Assembly (NCBI RefSeq): GCF_040717455.1
Contig: NZ_JBFEFH010000003.1
Location: 305,452 to 369,451 of the forward strand
DNA length: 64,000 nucleotides
Reading direction: 5' to 3'
Source of the DNA: Tautonia sp040717455
Lineage (GTDB): Bacteria; Planctomycetota; Planctomycetia; Isosphaerales; Isosphaeraceae
In this document: one piece after another, positions 27,544 to 37,156 of the stretch
Numbering within the stretch: position 1 is the first letter of the stretch
Layout of the letters: every line of letters begins with the position of its first letter
Notes under the pieces: model-generated
What the model was told of the DNA's origin: nothing
Databases searched by the model: none
What the model saw: only the letters and a program-made list of their open reading frames with translations
Made by a program: the position numbers and the translations under genes

Positions 27544-30096
27544 ATGAATGTCGTCATCGTCGAATCGCCTGCAAAGTGCCGGACGATCAACAAATACCTG
27601 GGCGACGAGTATCAGGTGCTCGCCTCGTTCGGCCACATTCGAGACCTCCCTCCCAAGGACGGCTCGGTCCGGCCCGACGAGGATTTCTCGATGGATTACG
27701 AGATCCAGCCCAGCTCGACCAAGGCCGTCAAGGCGATCGTCGATGCCGTCAAGCAGGCCGATGCCCTGATCCTGGCCACCGACCCCGACCGCGAGGGCGA
27801 GGCCATCTCCTGGCACGTCCTGGAGATGCTCCGCCAGAAACGGGCCCTGCGCAAGGGCCTCCAGGTGCGCCGGGTCGTGTTCAACTCGATCACCAGGGAC
27901 GCGGTCCTCGACGCGATGGCCCACCCTCGCGACCTCGACATGGCGCTCGTCAACGCCCAGCAGGCCCGCCGGGCCCTCGACTTCCTGGTCGGCTTCTCCC
28001 TCTCCCCCGTGCTCTGGAGGAAACTCCCGGGGAGTAAATCGGCCGGGCGCGTCCAGTCGGTCGCGCTCCGCTTGATCTGCGACCGCGAAGACGAGATCGA
28101 GCGGTTCATCAGTCAGGAATACTGGGATGTCCGCGGAGCGTTCCTCAAGCAGGATGAGACCCGATCACGATTCCTCGCCCGCCTGACCCACTTCGAGGGC
28201 AGAAAGCTCGACAAGTTCGACATCCCCAATCAGGCGGAAGCCGATCGGGTCGTCGCAGGTCTGACGGGCAAGGACTATGCGGTCCGGTCGGTCGAACGGA
28301 AACAGGTCCGCCGCAACCCGAACCCGCCGTTCACCACCTCGACGCTCCAGCAGGAAGCCTCCCGCAAGCTCGGCTTCGGTGCCAAGCGCACCATGCAGGT
28401 CGCCCAGCGGCTCTACGAATCCGGCCGCATCACCTACATGCGGACCGACGGCGTCGAGATCGCCCCGGAAGCCCTCAGGGCCATCCGGTCGCAGATCGAG
28501 GGGCAATTCGGCAAGGAATACGTCCCCGACTCCGCCCGCGTCTACAAGAGCAAGGCCGCCAACGCCCAGGAGGCCCACGAGGCGATCCGGCCGACCGATC
28601 TCTCGCTCCTGCCCGCGAGCGTCTCCAAGGACGTCGAGGCCGACGAGGCCAAGCTCTACGACCTCATCTGGAAGCGGACGATGGCCAGCCAGATGGCCAC
28701 CGCCATCTTCGACCAGGTCGTCGCCGAGATCGACGCGACCGACCGCTCGGCCACCCTGCGGGCCGTCGGCACGACCATGAAGTTCGACGGCTTCCTTCGC
28801 CTCTATCGCGAGGGCCGCGACGACGCCTCGGAAGACGACGAGGAGAGCGGCGCCTTGCCCCCCCTGAGCGAAGGCGAAGCGGTCGACCTTTCCGACATCC
28901 TGCCGGCCCAGCACTTCACCGAGCCACCTCCACGCTTCACGGAAGCCAGCCTGGTCAAGCGGATGGAGGAACTCGGCATCGGCCGGCCCTCGACCTATGC
29001 CAGCATCATCTCGATCCTGCAGGACCGAGACTACGTCAAGCTCGAGAGCAAGCGCTTCTTCCCGGAACCGCGCGGCCGGGTCGTCACCGCCTTCCTCACG
29101 CACTTCTTCCAGCGGTACGTCGAGTACGACTTCACCGCGAACCTCGAGAACGAACTCGACCGCGTCTCCGACGGCCAGATCGACTGGAAGGAGGTCCTCC
29201 GAGCCTTTTGGGACCATTTCGCCTCGAACGTCGAGAAGGCCAAGGGGCTGGAGATCACCAACGTCATCTCCGAGCTCAACGAGGCCCTCGCCACGCTCCT
29301 CTTCCCCGGCGAAGGGGACCTGGAGGAACGCCGGAAGTGCCCCTCCTGCGGCACCGGACAGCTCTCGCTCAAGGTCGGCAAGTACGGGGCGTTCGTCGGC
29401 TGCTCGAATTATCCCGAATGCCGCTTCACCCGCGAGCTGACCAAGGACAAGGACAAGGGGGACGGCTCCGCCGACGGCGAGGCGGCCGGTTCCACCCCCG
29501 TCGAGCCGAAAACGCTCGGCGAGGATGCCGAGGGGCAGGCGATCACCCTCCGCAAGGGCCCCTATGGCTTCTACGTCCAGCTCGGCGAGGGGAAGAAGCC
29601 CAAGCGCGTCTCCGTCCCCAAGGGGATGGACCCGGAATCGGTCACGATCGAGCGGGCGGCCGGGCTCCTCTCCCTCCCCCGAAACCTGGGCAAGCACCCG
29701 GAGACGAACAAGGTCGTCAAGGCCGGCAGCGGCCTCTACGGGCCTTACGTCCTCCACGAGGGGAAGTACACGACCCTCCGCCCCGAGGACGACGTGCTGA
29801 CGATCGACCTCGACCGCGCCGTCAAGCTGATCGCCGAGGCCCCGAAGAAGCGAGGCGCCGAGCCGATCAAGGTCCTCGGCGAGCACCCGGAAGACAGCCA
29901 GCAGGTCGCCGTCTTCGAAGGTCGTTACGGGCCGTACGTCAAGCACGGGAAGATCAACGCCACGATCCCGAAGGACCGCAAGCCGGACGAGATCACCCTC
30001 GACGAGGCCATCCCGTTGCTCCAGGAAGCCGCCAGCCGGAAATCGAGCGGCGGGGGCCGTCGCAAGACCACCACTCGCGGCAAGTCCAAATCCTGA
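27544..30096 (+). CDS. topA: DNA topoisomerase I
   Basis: An 850-residue type IA topoisomerase that relaxes negative supercoils. The N-terminal Toprim domain begins VVIVESPAKCRTINKYLG and carries the acidic DPDREGEAISWH motif; PGSKSAGRVQSVALRL follows. The catalytic tyrosine is in YESGRITYMRTD. After the core there is one C4 zinc finger (CPSCG ... GCSNYPEC, near residues 600-625) and then three C-terminal repeats of the GPYGFYV / GLYGPYV / GRYGPYVKHG type with intervening VPKG/IPKD turns. It ends in a Lys/Arg/Ser tail. This single-zinc, repeat-tail form is common in planctomycetes and alphaproteobacteria. The ATG at 27544 is the only sensible start. Confidence 0.96.
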   Translation: MNVVIVESPAKCRTINKYLGDEYQVLASFGHIRDLPPKDGSVRPDEDFSMDYEIQPSSTKAVKAIVDAVKQADALILATDPDREGEAISWHVLEMLRQKRALRKGLQVRRVVFNSITRDAVLDAMAHPRDLDMALVNAQQARRALDFLVGFSLSPVLWRKLPGSKSAGRVQSVALRLICDREDEIERFISQEYWDVRGAFLKQDETRSRFLARLTHFEGRKLDKFDIPNQAEADRVVAGLTGKDYAVRSVERKQVRRNPNPPFTTSTLQQEASRKLGFGAKRTMQVAQRLYESGRITYMRTDGVEIAPEALRAIRSQIEGQFGKEYVPDSARVYKSKAANAQEAHEAIRPTDLSLLPASVSKDVEADEAKLYDLIWKRTMASQMATAIFDQVVAEIDATDRSATLRAVGTTMKFDGFLRLYREGRDDASEDDEESGALPPLSEGEAVDLSDILPAQHFTEPPPRFTEASLVKRMEELGIGRPSTYASIISILQDRDYVKLESKRFFPEPRGRVVTAFLTHFFQRYVEYDFTANLENELDRVSDGQIDWKEVLRAFWDHFASNVEKAKGLEITNVISELNEALATLLFPGEGDLEERRKCPSCGTGQLSLKVGKYGAFVGCSNYPECRFTRELTKDKDKGDGSADGEAAGSTPVEPKTLGEDAEGQAITLRKGPYGFYVQLGEGKKPKRVSVPKGMDPESVTIERAAGLLSLPRNLGKHPETNKVVKAGSGLYGPYVLHEGKYTTLRPEDDVLTIDLDRAVKLIAEAPKKRGAEPIKVLGEHPEDSQQVAVFEGRYGPYVKHGKINATIPKDRKPDEITLDEAIPLLQEAASRKSSGGGRRKTTTRGKSKS

Positions 30097-30210
30097 TCGC
30101 CCCGCCGATCACCGCCGGATTGAGGCCGATGCTCGGTCGCCCCTTCTTCATCGCCGAAGCAGGGGCGGCGAGCGTTCGGTCACCGTCGCGTCGGAGCGAT
30201 CGGCTCACGC

Positions 30211-30633
30211 TCACGAGTCGAGCGGCTCGTCCAGCGATCCCGTCTTCAGATCGCCGGCCATCGCGATTGCCGTGGCCGTGGCATAGGTCCGACAGTGGGA
30301 CAGTGTGATCAAGATCTCACCGATCCCGCGCTGTACGGCCGCATCGCGGGCCCCTCCTCGGACCAGGACCTTAGGCCCGCCCAGGCCTTCCCGGCGGATC
30401 TCCATGTCGGTCCAGCAAATCCCGCGGACCCAGCCGGTCCCGATCGCCTTCAAGATCGCTTCCTTGGCTGCCCATCGGCCGGCAAAATGCTCGAACGCGT
30501 GCTTGCGTCCCTGGCAATAGCGAATCTCGCGATCGGTGTAAACACGACGCAGAAACAACTCACCATGCTGCTCGATCATCTTGCCAATCCGGGGCACCTC
30601 GATAATGTCGGTCCCAATCCCCAGGATGTTCAT
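30211..30633 (-). CDS. acpS: holo-[acyl-carrier-protein] synthase
   Basis: A 140-residue AcpS that transfers phosphopantetheine from coenzyme A to acyl carrier protein. The magnesium-binding GIGTDIIEVPRI is at the N-terminus, and the second signature FAGRWAAKEAILKAIG lies mid-protein with the conserved Glu and Lys. The C-terminal LITLSHCRTYATATAIA fits the family end. The ATG at 30633 matches the known N-terminus exactly; the frame runs further upstream to 31083 but over the pcrA coding region. Divergent from pcrA with 268 bp between. Confidence 0.95.
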   Translation of the reverse strand: MNILGIGTDIIEVPRIGKMIEQHGELFLRRVYTDREIRYCQGRKHAFEHFAGRWAAKEAILKAIGTGWVRGICWTDMEIRREGLGGPKVLVRGGARDAAVQRGIGEILITLSHCRTYATATAIAMAGDLKTGSLDEPLDS

Positions 30634-30834
30634 GCGCGGTCGACCCTCGATGTTCGGGGCGATCCATCCGAGCGGCTGGCCCCGTTGATCCCGATAGCGA
30701 TCCCCGAGTGTATCCGAGTCCGACCCACCAGGCCAATCCGACCTCCCTCGGCCTGACCGATCGAGGCTCGATGACCCGCCGGCTCGCCTGCATCGACCCG
30801 CGGGAATCAGATCGCGGCGCATGCCCCCCGATGT

Positions 30835-30840
30835 TATACT
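30835..30840 (+). promoter_or_regulatory. candidate -10 element of pcrA
   Basis: TATACT in an otherwise GC-rich stretch, 62 bases before the pcrA ATG. I see no good -35 at the proper distance. Confidence 0.35.
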
Positions 30841-30901
30841 TCCATTGGATGCGATACGGACGTACCGCTCTCGACGCCAACCTGCCAGGGACGGATCGCT
30901 G

Positions 30902-33178
30902 ATGGATTTGCTCTCCGACTTGACGGCCCCCCAGCGAGACGCCGTCACCCACGTCAACGGCCCGCTCCTGGTCCTCGCCGGGGCCGGGTCCGGCAAGACC
31001 CGCGTGATCACGCGACGCGTCGCCTCGCTCCTCGGCCACGGCATCCCGGGGCGGCAGATCCTGGCCCTGACCTTCACCAACAAGGCCGCGACCGAGATGA
31101 GAGAGCGGATCGCCGCCCTCGCCCCCGATCACGGTGTCTGGGTCGGCACCTTCCACGCGCTCTGCGCCCGGCTCCTGCGCGAATTCGGGCCGAAGATCGG
31201 CCTCGATCGCGGCTTCACCATCTACGACCAGCCCGACCGCCTCCGCGTGCTCAAGTCGGTCATGGAGCAACTCGACCTGCTCGACGCCGGCGTCGCCCCG
31301 GAGAAGGTCGAGGCCGCCATCAGCCGGGCCAAGAACGACATGCTCGACCCCGAGACCTACCTGGCCCGCCGCGGAGACGGGGCCGACCACGTCTCCGCGG
31401 TCGTCGGCCGGGTCTTCAAGGGGTATCAGGCGCGTCTGCTCGAGTCGTCGGCCGTCGATTTCGACGACCTGCTGACCCACGTCGTGACCCTGCTCCGCCA
31501 GGATCAGGAACTCCGCGCCCGCCTCGACGCACGCTACAAATATATCCTCGTCGATGAGTATCAGGACACCAACCTCGCCCAGTACGCCATCGTCCGGGCC
31601 CTCTCGGTCGACACCCCGAATCTCTGCGTGACCGGCGACCCCGACCAGTCCATCTACGGGTGGCGAGGCGCGAACCTCAACAACATCCTCGAATTCGAGC
31701 ACGACTACCGCGGCTGCAAGGTCATCCGCCTGGAGCACAATTACCGCAGCACCAAGAATATCCTCCGGGTCGCCGACCACGTCATCCACCACAACCGCCG
31801 CCGGAAGGCCAAGGTCCTGACGACCGAGAACCCCGACGGCGACCCGGTCGAGCTGACCACCTTCGCCAACGAGACCGAGGAAGCCCAGTCGATCGCCTCC
31901 ACCGTCGCCGACCTGGTCCGCGATGGGGGGTACTCGTTCGGCGAGATCGCCGTCTTCGTCCGGGTGACCGCCCTGACCCGAGGCCTCGAGTCCGCCTTCC
32001 GTTCCCTCGCCATCCCCTACCAGGTGGTCGGCGGCGTCTCCTTCTACGAGCGAGTCGAGGTCAAGGACGTCCTCGCCTATCTGAGCCTCCTGAACAATCC
32101 CAAGGATGACATCGCGTTTCTCCGGGCGATCAATGCCCCCCCCCGGGGGCTCGGGAAAGTCAGCCTCGACCGGCTGCAAGGCTACGCTCGCGATCGCGGC
32201 ATCCCCCTCAGCTCAGCGGTCCGAGAGGCCGCCTCGATCGCCGGCCTGACCAACAAGGCCCGCGCCGGGCTTCGAGATTTCGTCCTCCTGACGGACGAGC
32301 TCGCGGCCCTGAGCGACCACTCGTCGGCCGAAGAACTCACGCGGAAGCTCATGAATCTGAGCGGCTATCGGGATTACTGGGCCAATCAACCGAAAGGGGA
32401 CGGCGAGGACCGCGTCGCGAACCTCGACGAACTCGTCTCCGCCGCCCGCCAGTTCGACCTGGAACACCCCGAGTCGACCGTGCTCGACTTCCTGGCCGAC
32501 GTCACCCTCAGCTCCGCCGTCGATCGCTGGAAGGACGAGGGAGGGGCCGTCACCCTGATGACCCTCCACGCCTCGAAGGGCCTGGAGTTCCCCGTCGTGT
32601 TCATCGTCGGCCTCGAACAAGGTCTCCTCCCCCATTCCCGGGCCTCCGACAACGACGCCGAGCTTGAAGAAGAGCGTCGCCTGTTCTTCGTCGGCATCAC
32701 GCGCGCCCAGCGCGAACTCCGGCTGAGCCACTCCCGCGTCCGGGAGTTCCGCGGCCAGCGATCGGTCGCCATCCCCTCGCAATTCCTCATGGAATTGCCC
32801 GAAGGACCCATCCGCTACCGCGACCTCTCCGGCGCCGACGAGGAGATGCCCCTCTCCTCCCGCCGAGCCGCCCGGGCCGCATCCTTGCCCCCCTCTCGGC
32901 CCGTTCCCTCGGCCCCGACGGAGCGATTCCGGCTGACGACGGCCGCCGCGCTGGCGAACCCCTCCGGCTCCGCCCCCCGTCCCGAGGCCGAAGCGAGCGG
33001 TGACCTCGCCGCCTTCCGCCCGGGAGTCCTGGTGCTCCACCCCCAGTACGGGCTCGGGAAGATCGTCTCCATCGATGGGGCCGGCCCGAACCGCAAGGGG
33101 CGGGTCGCCTTCACCGTCGGCGGCGAGCGCACGTTCGTCCTGGCCCGGTCTCCGCTCCGGCCCGTGAAACGATCCTGA
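30902..33178 (+). CDS. pcrA: UvrD/PcrA-type 3'-5' DNA helicase
   Basis: A 758-residue superfamily 1A helicase for nucleotide-excision repair and replication conflict resolution. Walker A GAGSGKTRVITRR is at about residues 26-38, then LTFTNKAATEM (Ia), VDEYQDTN (II), GDPDQSIYGWRGA (III), LEHNYRST (IV), TLHASKGLEFPVVF (V) and FVGITRAQREL (VI). Residues about 710-758 form a small beta domain (VLHPQYGLGKIVSIDG) like the C-terminal Tudor-type domain of PcrA that contacts RNA polymerase. This feature favours PcrA over UvrD as name, although the two are orthologous. The ATG at 30902 follows the candidate TATACT by 62 bases. Confidence 0.95.
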   Translation: MDLLSDLTAPQRDAVTHVNGPLLVLAGAGSGKTRVITRRVASLLGHGIPGRQILALTFTNKAATEMRERIAALAPDHGVWVGTFHALCARLLREFGPKIGLDRGFTIYDQPDRLRVLKSVMEQLDLLDAGVAPEKVEAAISRAKNDMLDPETYLARRGDGADHVSAVVGRVFKGYQARLLESSAVDFDDLLTHVVTLLRQDQELRARLDARYKYILVDEYQDTNLAQYAIVRALSVDTPNLCVTGDPDQSIYGWRGANLNNILEFEHDYRGCKVIRLEHNYRSTKNILRVADHVIHHNRRRKAKVLTTENPDGDPVELTTFANETEEAQSIASTVADLVRDGGYSFGEIAVFVRVTALTRGLESAFRSLAIPYQVVGGVSFYERVEVKDVLAYLSLLNNPKDDIAFLRAINAPPRGLGKVSLDRLQGYARDRGIPLSSAVREAASIAGLTNKARAGLRDFVLLTDELAALSDHSSAEELTRKLMNLSGYRDYWANQPKGDGEDRVANLDELVSAARQFDLEHPESTVLDFLADVTLSSAVDRWKDEGGAVTLMTLHASKGLEFPVVFIVGLEQGLLPHSRASDNDAELEEERRLFFVGITRAQRELRLSHSRVREFRGQRSVAIPSQFLMELPEGPIRYRDLSGADEEMPLSSRRAARAASLPPSRPVPSAPTERFRLTTAAALANPSGSAPRPEAEASGDLAAFRPGVLVLHPQYGLGKIVSIDGAGPNRKGRVAFTVGGERTFVLARSPLRPVKRS

Positions 33179-33299
33179 GGAACCACCGCCCGCCCCGCCT
33201 GCCGAACCCGGCGAGTCGCCCCGGAGTCAGGCCGGAGTGCCCCGCTGCTCGCCGACTGCCCTGCCGATCGATCTCGGCCCGTCCCGGAGTTGCTCGTCC

Positions 33300-34043
33300 A
33301 TGATTCGCCTCGGCGTCAACATCGATCACGTCGCGACCCTTCGACAGGCCCGAGGGGGCCGCGAACCCGACCCGGTCTGGGCCGCCGCCCTCTCCGAGCT
33401 GGGGGGGGCCGACGGCATCACCGTCCACCTGAGGGAGGATCGCCGGCACATCCAGGACCGCGACCTCCGCATCCTGAGAGAGACCGTCCGGACCCGATTG
33501 AATCTCGAGATCTCCCTCGCCCCGGAGATCGTGGCCATCGCCCTCGACGTCCGGCCCGATCAGGTCACCTTCGTCCCCGAACACCGCCAGGAAGTCACGA
33601 CCGAAGGCGGCCTCGACCTCCTCAGTCATTGCGATCGGGTGGCCGACGCGGTCGCCCGGTGCAAGGACGCCGGGATCGAGGTGAGCCTCTTCCTCGACCC
33701 CGACCCGTCCCAGGTCGAAGCCGCCGCCGCCGTCGGCGCCGTCGCCGTTGAACTCCACACCGGCCGCTACGCCGACGCCCCGGACCATGCCTCGCGTCAA
33801 AAAGAACTCGACGCATTATTCGACGCCGGCCTTCGGGTCCGGCAGGGCGGCTTGCTCCTCCATGCCGGACATGGCCTCACGCTCCAGAATGTCGCCGACG
33901 TGGCCCGGATTCCCGGGATGCTGGAGCTGAACATCGGCCACAGCATCGTCTCCCGCGCCGTCTTCCTCGGATTCGAACGGGCTGTTGCCGAGATGAAACG
34001 GGCGATCCTCGACGCGGTCGCCGCCCCCCAGCCAGGACGTTGA
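33300..34043 (+). CDS. pdxJ: pyridoxine 5'-phosphate synthase
   Basis: A 247-residue PdxJ that condenses 1-deoxyxylulose 5-phosphate with 3-amino-2-oxopropyl phosphate in the DXP-dependent vitamin B6 pathway. The TIM-barrel signature motifs are all present: LGVNIDHVATLRQARGG at the start, GITVHLREDRRHIQDRD, TFVPEHRQEVTTEGG, VSLFLDPDPSQVEAA, and HAGHGLTLQNV and LNIGHSIVSRAVF near the end. The conserved His and Glu of the active site are in DHVAT and EVTTEGG. It follows pcrA in the same direction with a 121-bp gap. No other B6 gene is adjacent. Confidence 0.96.
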   Translation: MIRLGVNIDHVATLRQARGGREPDPVWAAALSELGGADGITVHLREDRRHIQDRDLRILRETVRTRLNLEISLAPEIVAIALDVRPDQVTFVPEHRQEVTTEGGLDLLSHCDRVADAVARCKDAGIEVSLFLDPDPSQVEAAAAVGAVAVELHTGRYADAPDHASRQKELDALFDAGLRVRQGGLLLHAGHGLTLQNVADVARIPGMLELNIGHSIVSRAVFLGFERAVAEMKRAILDAVAAPQPGR

Positions 34044-34279
34044 CCGCAGGCCTCCCCGCGATGGGCGGCACGAAGTAACGATCGATCCCGCCGCCGCCGC
34101 CCTCGCGCCGTTCCGTCGAAACATTTCCACTTGAAATCAACACAAGATGCCGAGATCCGGGGTCTTGGCGGTCGGTTCTTCCCGTATCATCACTGTTTTC
34201 GGTATGATGTGGTGGAATTTCGACGGGCGTACGCGGTTCTCTCTTCCCCCCTCCGATTGACTGAGTTCGAGGCGTGACG

Positions 34280-35173
34280 ATGCCGACCAAGGGTGAACGT
34301 TTCAAGGGTTGCACCGTTGCTCTCGTGACTCCCTTCCGGGATGGGGAAATCGACCTTGATGCGCTGAAGGGCCTGGTGGACTGGCACCTCGAGCAGGGCA
34401 CGCCCACCATCAGCCCGGTCGGGACCACCGGGGAATCCCCCACCCTCTCCCACGACGAGCACGAGCGGGTCATCGCCGCCGTCATCGAGCGGGCCCAGGG
34501 CCGTGCCCGGGTGATGGCCGGGACCGGTTCCAACGCGACCAGCGAGGCCGTCCGGCTGACGAAATTCGCCGAGAAGGCGGGGGCCGATGCCGCCCTGCTC
34601 GTCTCCCCCTATTACAACCGCCCCAGCCAGGAAGGGTTGTACGCCCACTACGCCCGGATCGCCGAGGCGACCGACCTCCCCCTGGTCCTCTACAATGTCC
34701 CCGGCCGGACGGCCCGGAACATCGACCCCGCCACCGTCGAGCGGCTGGCCCGGGTGGCCCGAATCGTGGCCATCAAGGAGGCGAGCGGATCCATCGATCA
34801 GGTCAGCGAGATTCGACTTCGTACCGACCTGACAATCCTCTCGGGTGATGATTCCTTGACCCTTCCCATGCTTTCCGTCGGCGCCGAGGGGGTCGTCTCG
34901 GTCGCGGCCAACCTCGTGCCCCGCCCCATCATCGCCATGATCGACGCCTTCGATCGGGGCGACCTCGCCGAGGCCCGCCGCATCCACCTCGAAGTGTTCC
35001 CCCTCTGCCGCGACCTGCTCTCCATCGCGGCCAACCCGATCCCGGTCAAGACCGCCATGGGCCTCCTGGGCCGCATCGACGGGTCCATGAGGCTCCCCCT
35101 CTGCCCCCCCGAGCACGCCGGGATCGAGACGCTCCGCGCCTCCCTGCGGGACGCCGGATTGCTCGGGGCTTGA
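34280..35173 (+). CDS. dapA: 4-hydroxy-tetrahydrodipicolinate synthase
   Basis: A 297-residue DapA of lysine and diaminopimelate biosynthesis, condensing pyruvate with aspartate semialdehyde through a lysine Schiff base. Clear motifs are VALVTPFRDGEID, GTTGESPTLS, YYNRPSQEGLYAHY (proton-relay tyrosines), LYNVPGRTARNI and IVAIKEASG, which holds the Schiff-base lysine. Length and order match the family. I chose the ATG at 34280 with GAGG eight bases upstream; a GTG two codons earlier is in frame. A long inverted repeat lies 30-77 bp past the stop. Confidence 0.95.
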   Translation: MPTKGERFKGCTVALVTPFRDGEIDLDALKGLVDWHLEQGTPTISPVGTTGESPTLSHDEHERVIAAVIERAQGRARVMAGTGSNATSEAVRLTKFAEKAGADAALLVSPYYNRPSQEGLYAHYARIAEATDLPLVLYNVPGRTARNIDPATVERLARVARIVAIKEASGSIDQVSEIRLRTDLTILSGDDSLTLPMLSVGAEGVVSVAANLVPRPIIAMIDAFDRGDLAEARRIHLEVFPLCRDLLSIAANPIPVKTAMGLLGRIDGSMRLPLCPPEHAGIETLRASLRDAGLLGA

Positions 35174-35544
35174 TCAAATCATTCAAGCAAGACCCGCCCA
35201 TGAAAGTGATTCCGCGTCAATTCCATGGATCGAATGACGTGAAATCACTTGTCTAGTTCGCATGAACCGTGTAGGATGTGTGCAGACACTCCGGTATCGG
35301 GATTTTGCGGCCCTCGCCCAACCCGTCATTCCGAGAGATCCGCCGGCCAGCCCTCCTTTTGGGAAACCTTCCTCCTCTGGCCTCGCGGCACATGACTTGC
35401 TCATTCCCTGTTCGTCCCGATGCATCGGCCGGGGATATCACCCACTTCGGCTGAAAGCGAGCGCCTCCGGGCTTCCGGAGCGTCCAGCTTTTCCACGGAC
35501 CAACGGGTTCACATCGCATCACCGAAGAATCGGACCCCCCAACC
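35174..35544. other. intergenic region between dapA and ArsR gene
   Basis: 371 bp with a long inverted repeat at 35204-35250 and a perfect 12-bp palindrome CCGATGCATCGG at 35417-35428, which could be an operator. No gene or RNA is recognised. Confidence 0.55.
35204..35250. repeat. 16-bp imperfect inverted repeat (dapA terminator or operator)
   Basis: AAGTGATTCCGCGTCA (35204-35219) pairs with TGACGTGAAATCACTT (35235-35250) with one mismatch and one G-T pair. ATTC/GAAT in the loop can extend it. It has lower GC than its surroundings. A poor T tail argues against a simple terminator. Confidence 0.6.
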
Positions 35545-35943
35545 ATGGCTCGAAAAAGTTCCAAGGCGACCGAAGGCACCAATGGCACCGCCGCGGTCGA
35601 AGTGCTCCCACCCGTTTCCGACCAGTCTGTCCGGGAGCTGGCCCAGGTCTTCAAGCTCATGAGCGATGAGACCCGCCTGCGGATCCTGCTCTACCTCGCA
35701 CGCAGCGGCGAGCTGCACGTCACCGATCTCTGCAACCGCCTCGGGCAGAGCCAGCCGGCCGTCAGTCATCACCTCGCCCTGCTCCGCGTCTCCGGCCTGA
35801 TCGAGTCGCGCCGCGAGGGGAAACACAACTTCTACAGCGTTCGTGCCGAGCAATTCGGCGAGCTGCTGACCCAGCTCTTCTCCAACGCCGGTCGCATCCC
35901 GCGCAAGATCAAATTCCACCGTTTCCAACTGACGGTCGATTGA
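35545..35943 (+). CDS. ArsR/SmtB-family transcriptional regulator
   Basis: A 132-residue winged-helix regulator. After a 25-residue polar leader the ArsR fold is plain: LAQVFKLMSDETRLRILLYLARSGELHVTDLCNRLGQSQPAVSHHLALLRVSGLIESRREGK. No CxCxxC metal site is present; C54 (DLCNRL) is the only cysteine, so metal sensing of the ArsR or SmtB type is not obvious. The neighbours downstream are lipid A and OmpH genes on the same strand, 272 bp away, but co-regulation is unproven. The ATG at 35545 gives the best start; the leader may be partly spurious. Confidence 0.88.
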   Translation: MARKSSKATEGTNGTAAVEVLPPVSDQSVRELAQVFKLMSDETRLRILLYLARSGELHVTDLCNRLGQSQPAVSHHLALLRVSGLIESRREGKHNFYSVRAEQFGELLTQLFSNAGRIPRKIKFHRFQLTVD

Positions 35944-36215
35944 TTCTCCGACGGACCCGCAATCGGCTTCCCGCCGGTTTCGCTCGAACCGGCGGTTCGC
36001 CTTGACCGCATTTCCAACTCTTTGCAAAATCACGCCTCGTTCGAGTCTCGCCCGATCGGCTCGCAGCTCATCCTGCCGAGCCCTGGGCGGCCGTCCCGTG
36101 CTCGGATGCGCGGGGGCTCTCTTGAGCAGCAGCGGGAGCGGTCGCGCCCCGATGCCGAGCGACCTCGGCATCACCACCGCAGGCCCCCCGGACATTAGAG
36201 GAAGGAGCCGATCCG

Positions 36216-36956
36216 ATGCCGATTCAGACCCGTGCGGTGGCCCTCGTCGGTTTGGGGCTACTTGGCCTGACCCCCTGCCCGAGCCTCGCCCAGCAACCCG
36301 CCGACCCCCAGGTCCAGCGCACGACCGCCGACGCCGGTCAGCCCGCTCGCTCTGCGGCCGTCGCCATGGCTCCCGCCGTCATCGCCGGGATCGACATGGA
36401 ACGGGTCATCAACGAATACGACCGATACAAGGAGTCGAGCGAGAAGTTCAAGGCCGAGGCCATGCAGAAGCAGAAGGAGCTCGAGCTGCTCCTCGCCGAG
36501 GCCAAGGGATATGCCGAGAAGCGCGACTCCTTCGGCGTCGGCACGCCCGACTACCAGAAGTTCAGCGACCTGCTCGCCGACACCCAGGCCAAGTTCGAGG
36601 CCCAGAAGCAGAAGATCGCCGCCGACTTCACCATCCGAGAGTCGAACGCCGTCGCCGAGATCTACAACGACATCCGCTACGTCGTCGATTTCATCGCCAA
36701 GAAGCGCGGCGTGACCTTCGTGGTCCAGATCGGATCCAACGACAAGATCAATGGTGAGAACCCGAACGATGTGATGGCCGCCGTCGCTCGGAACGTCGTC
36801 TGGAACGACCCCACGGCCGACATCACCGACCAGGTCGTCTCCACGCTCAACGCCTATCACCAGCAGCGGAAGTCTCAGTCACCTCAGGGTGGTGCTGCGA
36901 GCCCAGCCCCTGCCCCCGCAACGCCTGCGTCCGCCCCCGCTGCCGGTGGCAACTGA
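36216..36956 (+). CDS. OmpH/Skp-family periplasmic chaperone
   Basis: A 246-residue exported protein with a signal peptide (cleavage near SLAQQ), a short linker and then a long alpha-helical OmpH/Skp domain. The domain starts IAGIDMERVINEYDRYKES, contains a long charged coiled coil (KFKAEAMQKQKELELLLAEAKG...) and returns with VAEIYNDIRYVVDFIAKKRGVTFVVQ, as in Skp tentacles. The C-terminal 35 residues are a Pro/Ala-rich tail. Skp helps outer-membrane proteins cross the periplasm. GAGGAAGGAG precedes the ATG. The order Skp, LpxC-FabZ, LpxA fits the classical envelope cluster of Gram-negative bacteria and shows that this planctomycete has an outer-membrane assembly route. Confidence 0.88.
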   Translation: MPIQTRAVALVGLGLLGLTPCPSLAQQPADPQVQRTTADAGQPARSAAVAMAPAVIAGIDMERVINEYDRYKESSEKFKAEAMQKQKELELLLAEAKGYAEKRDSFGVGTPDYQKFSDLLADTQAKFEAQKQKIAADFTIRESNAVAEIYNDIRYVVDFIAKKRGVTFVVQIGSNDKINGENPNDVMAAVARNVVWNDPTADITDQVVSTLNAYHQQRKSQSPQGGAASPAPAPATPASAPAAGGN

Positions 36957-37156
36957 GATTCGACGCCCGGGGGGTCGGGCGGTCCCGTGTCTTCGGGACC
37001 GAATGGTCCCCGACCCCTTGCCGTCACCGACCGGTTCGCCAGAAAACCGTACGCGGACGATTCGGACCGAGCCACACCGGTCGCCCCCCCTTCTCTCCGC
37101 CCGGCGGTGCCGATCGAACCGACGGGCTCACCCGATCAAGGAAAGATCACGCCGGC

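Noticed and set aside
28165..29946. 593-codon minus-strand frame opposite topA
   Set aside because: Antisense shadow of an unmistakable topoisomerase I.
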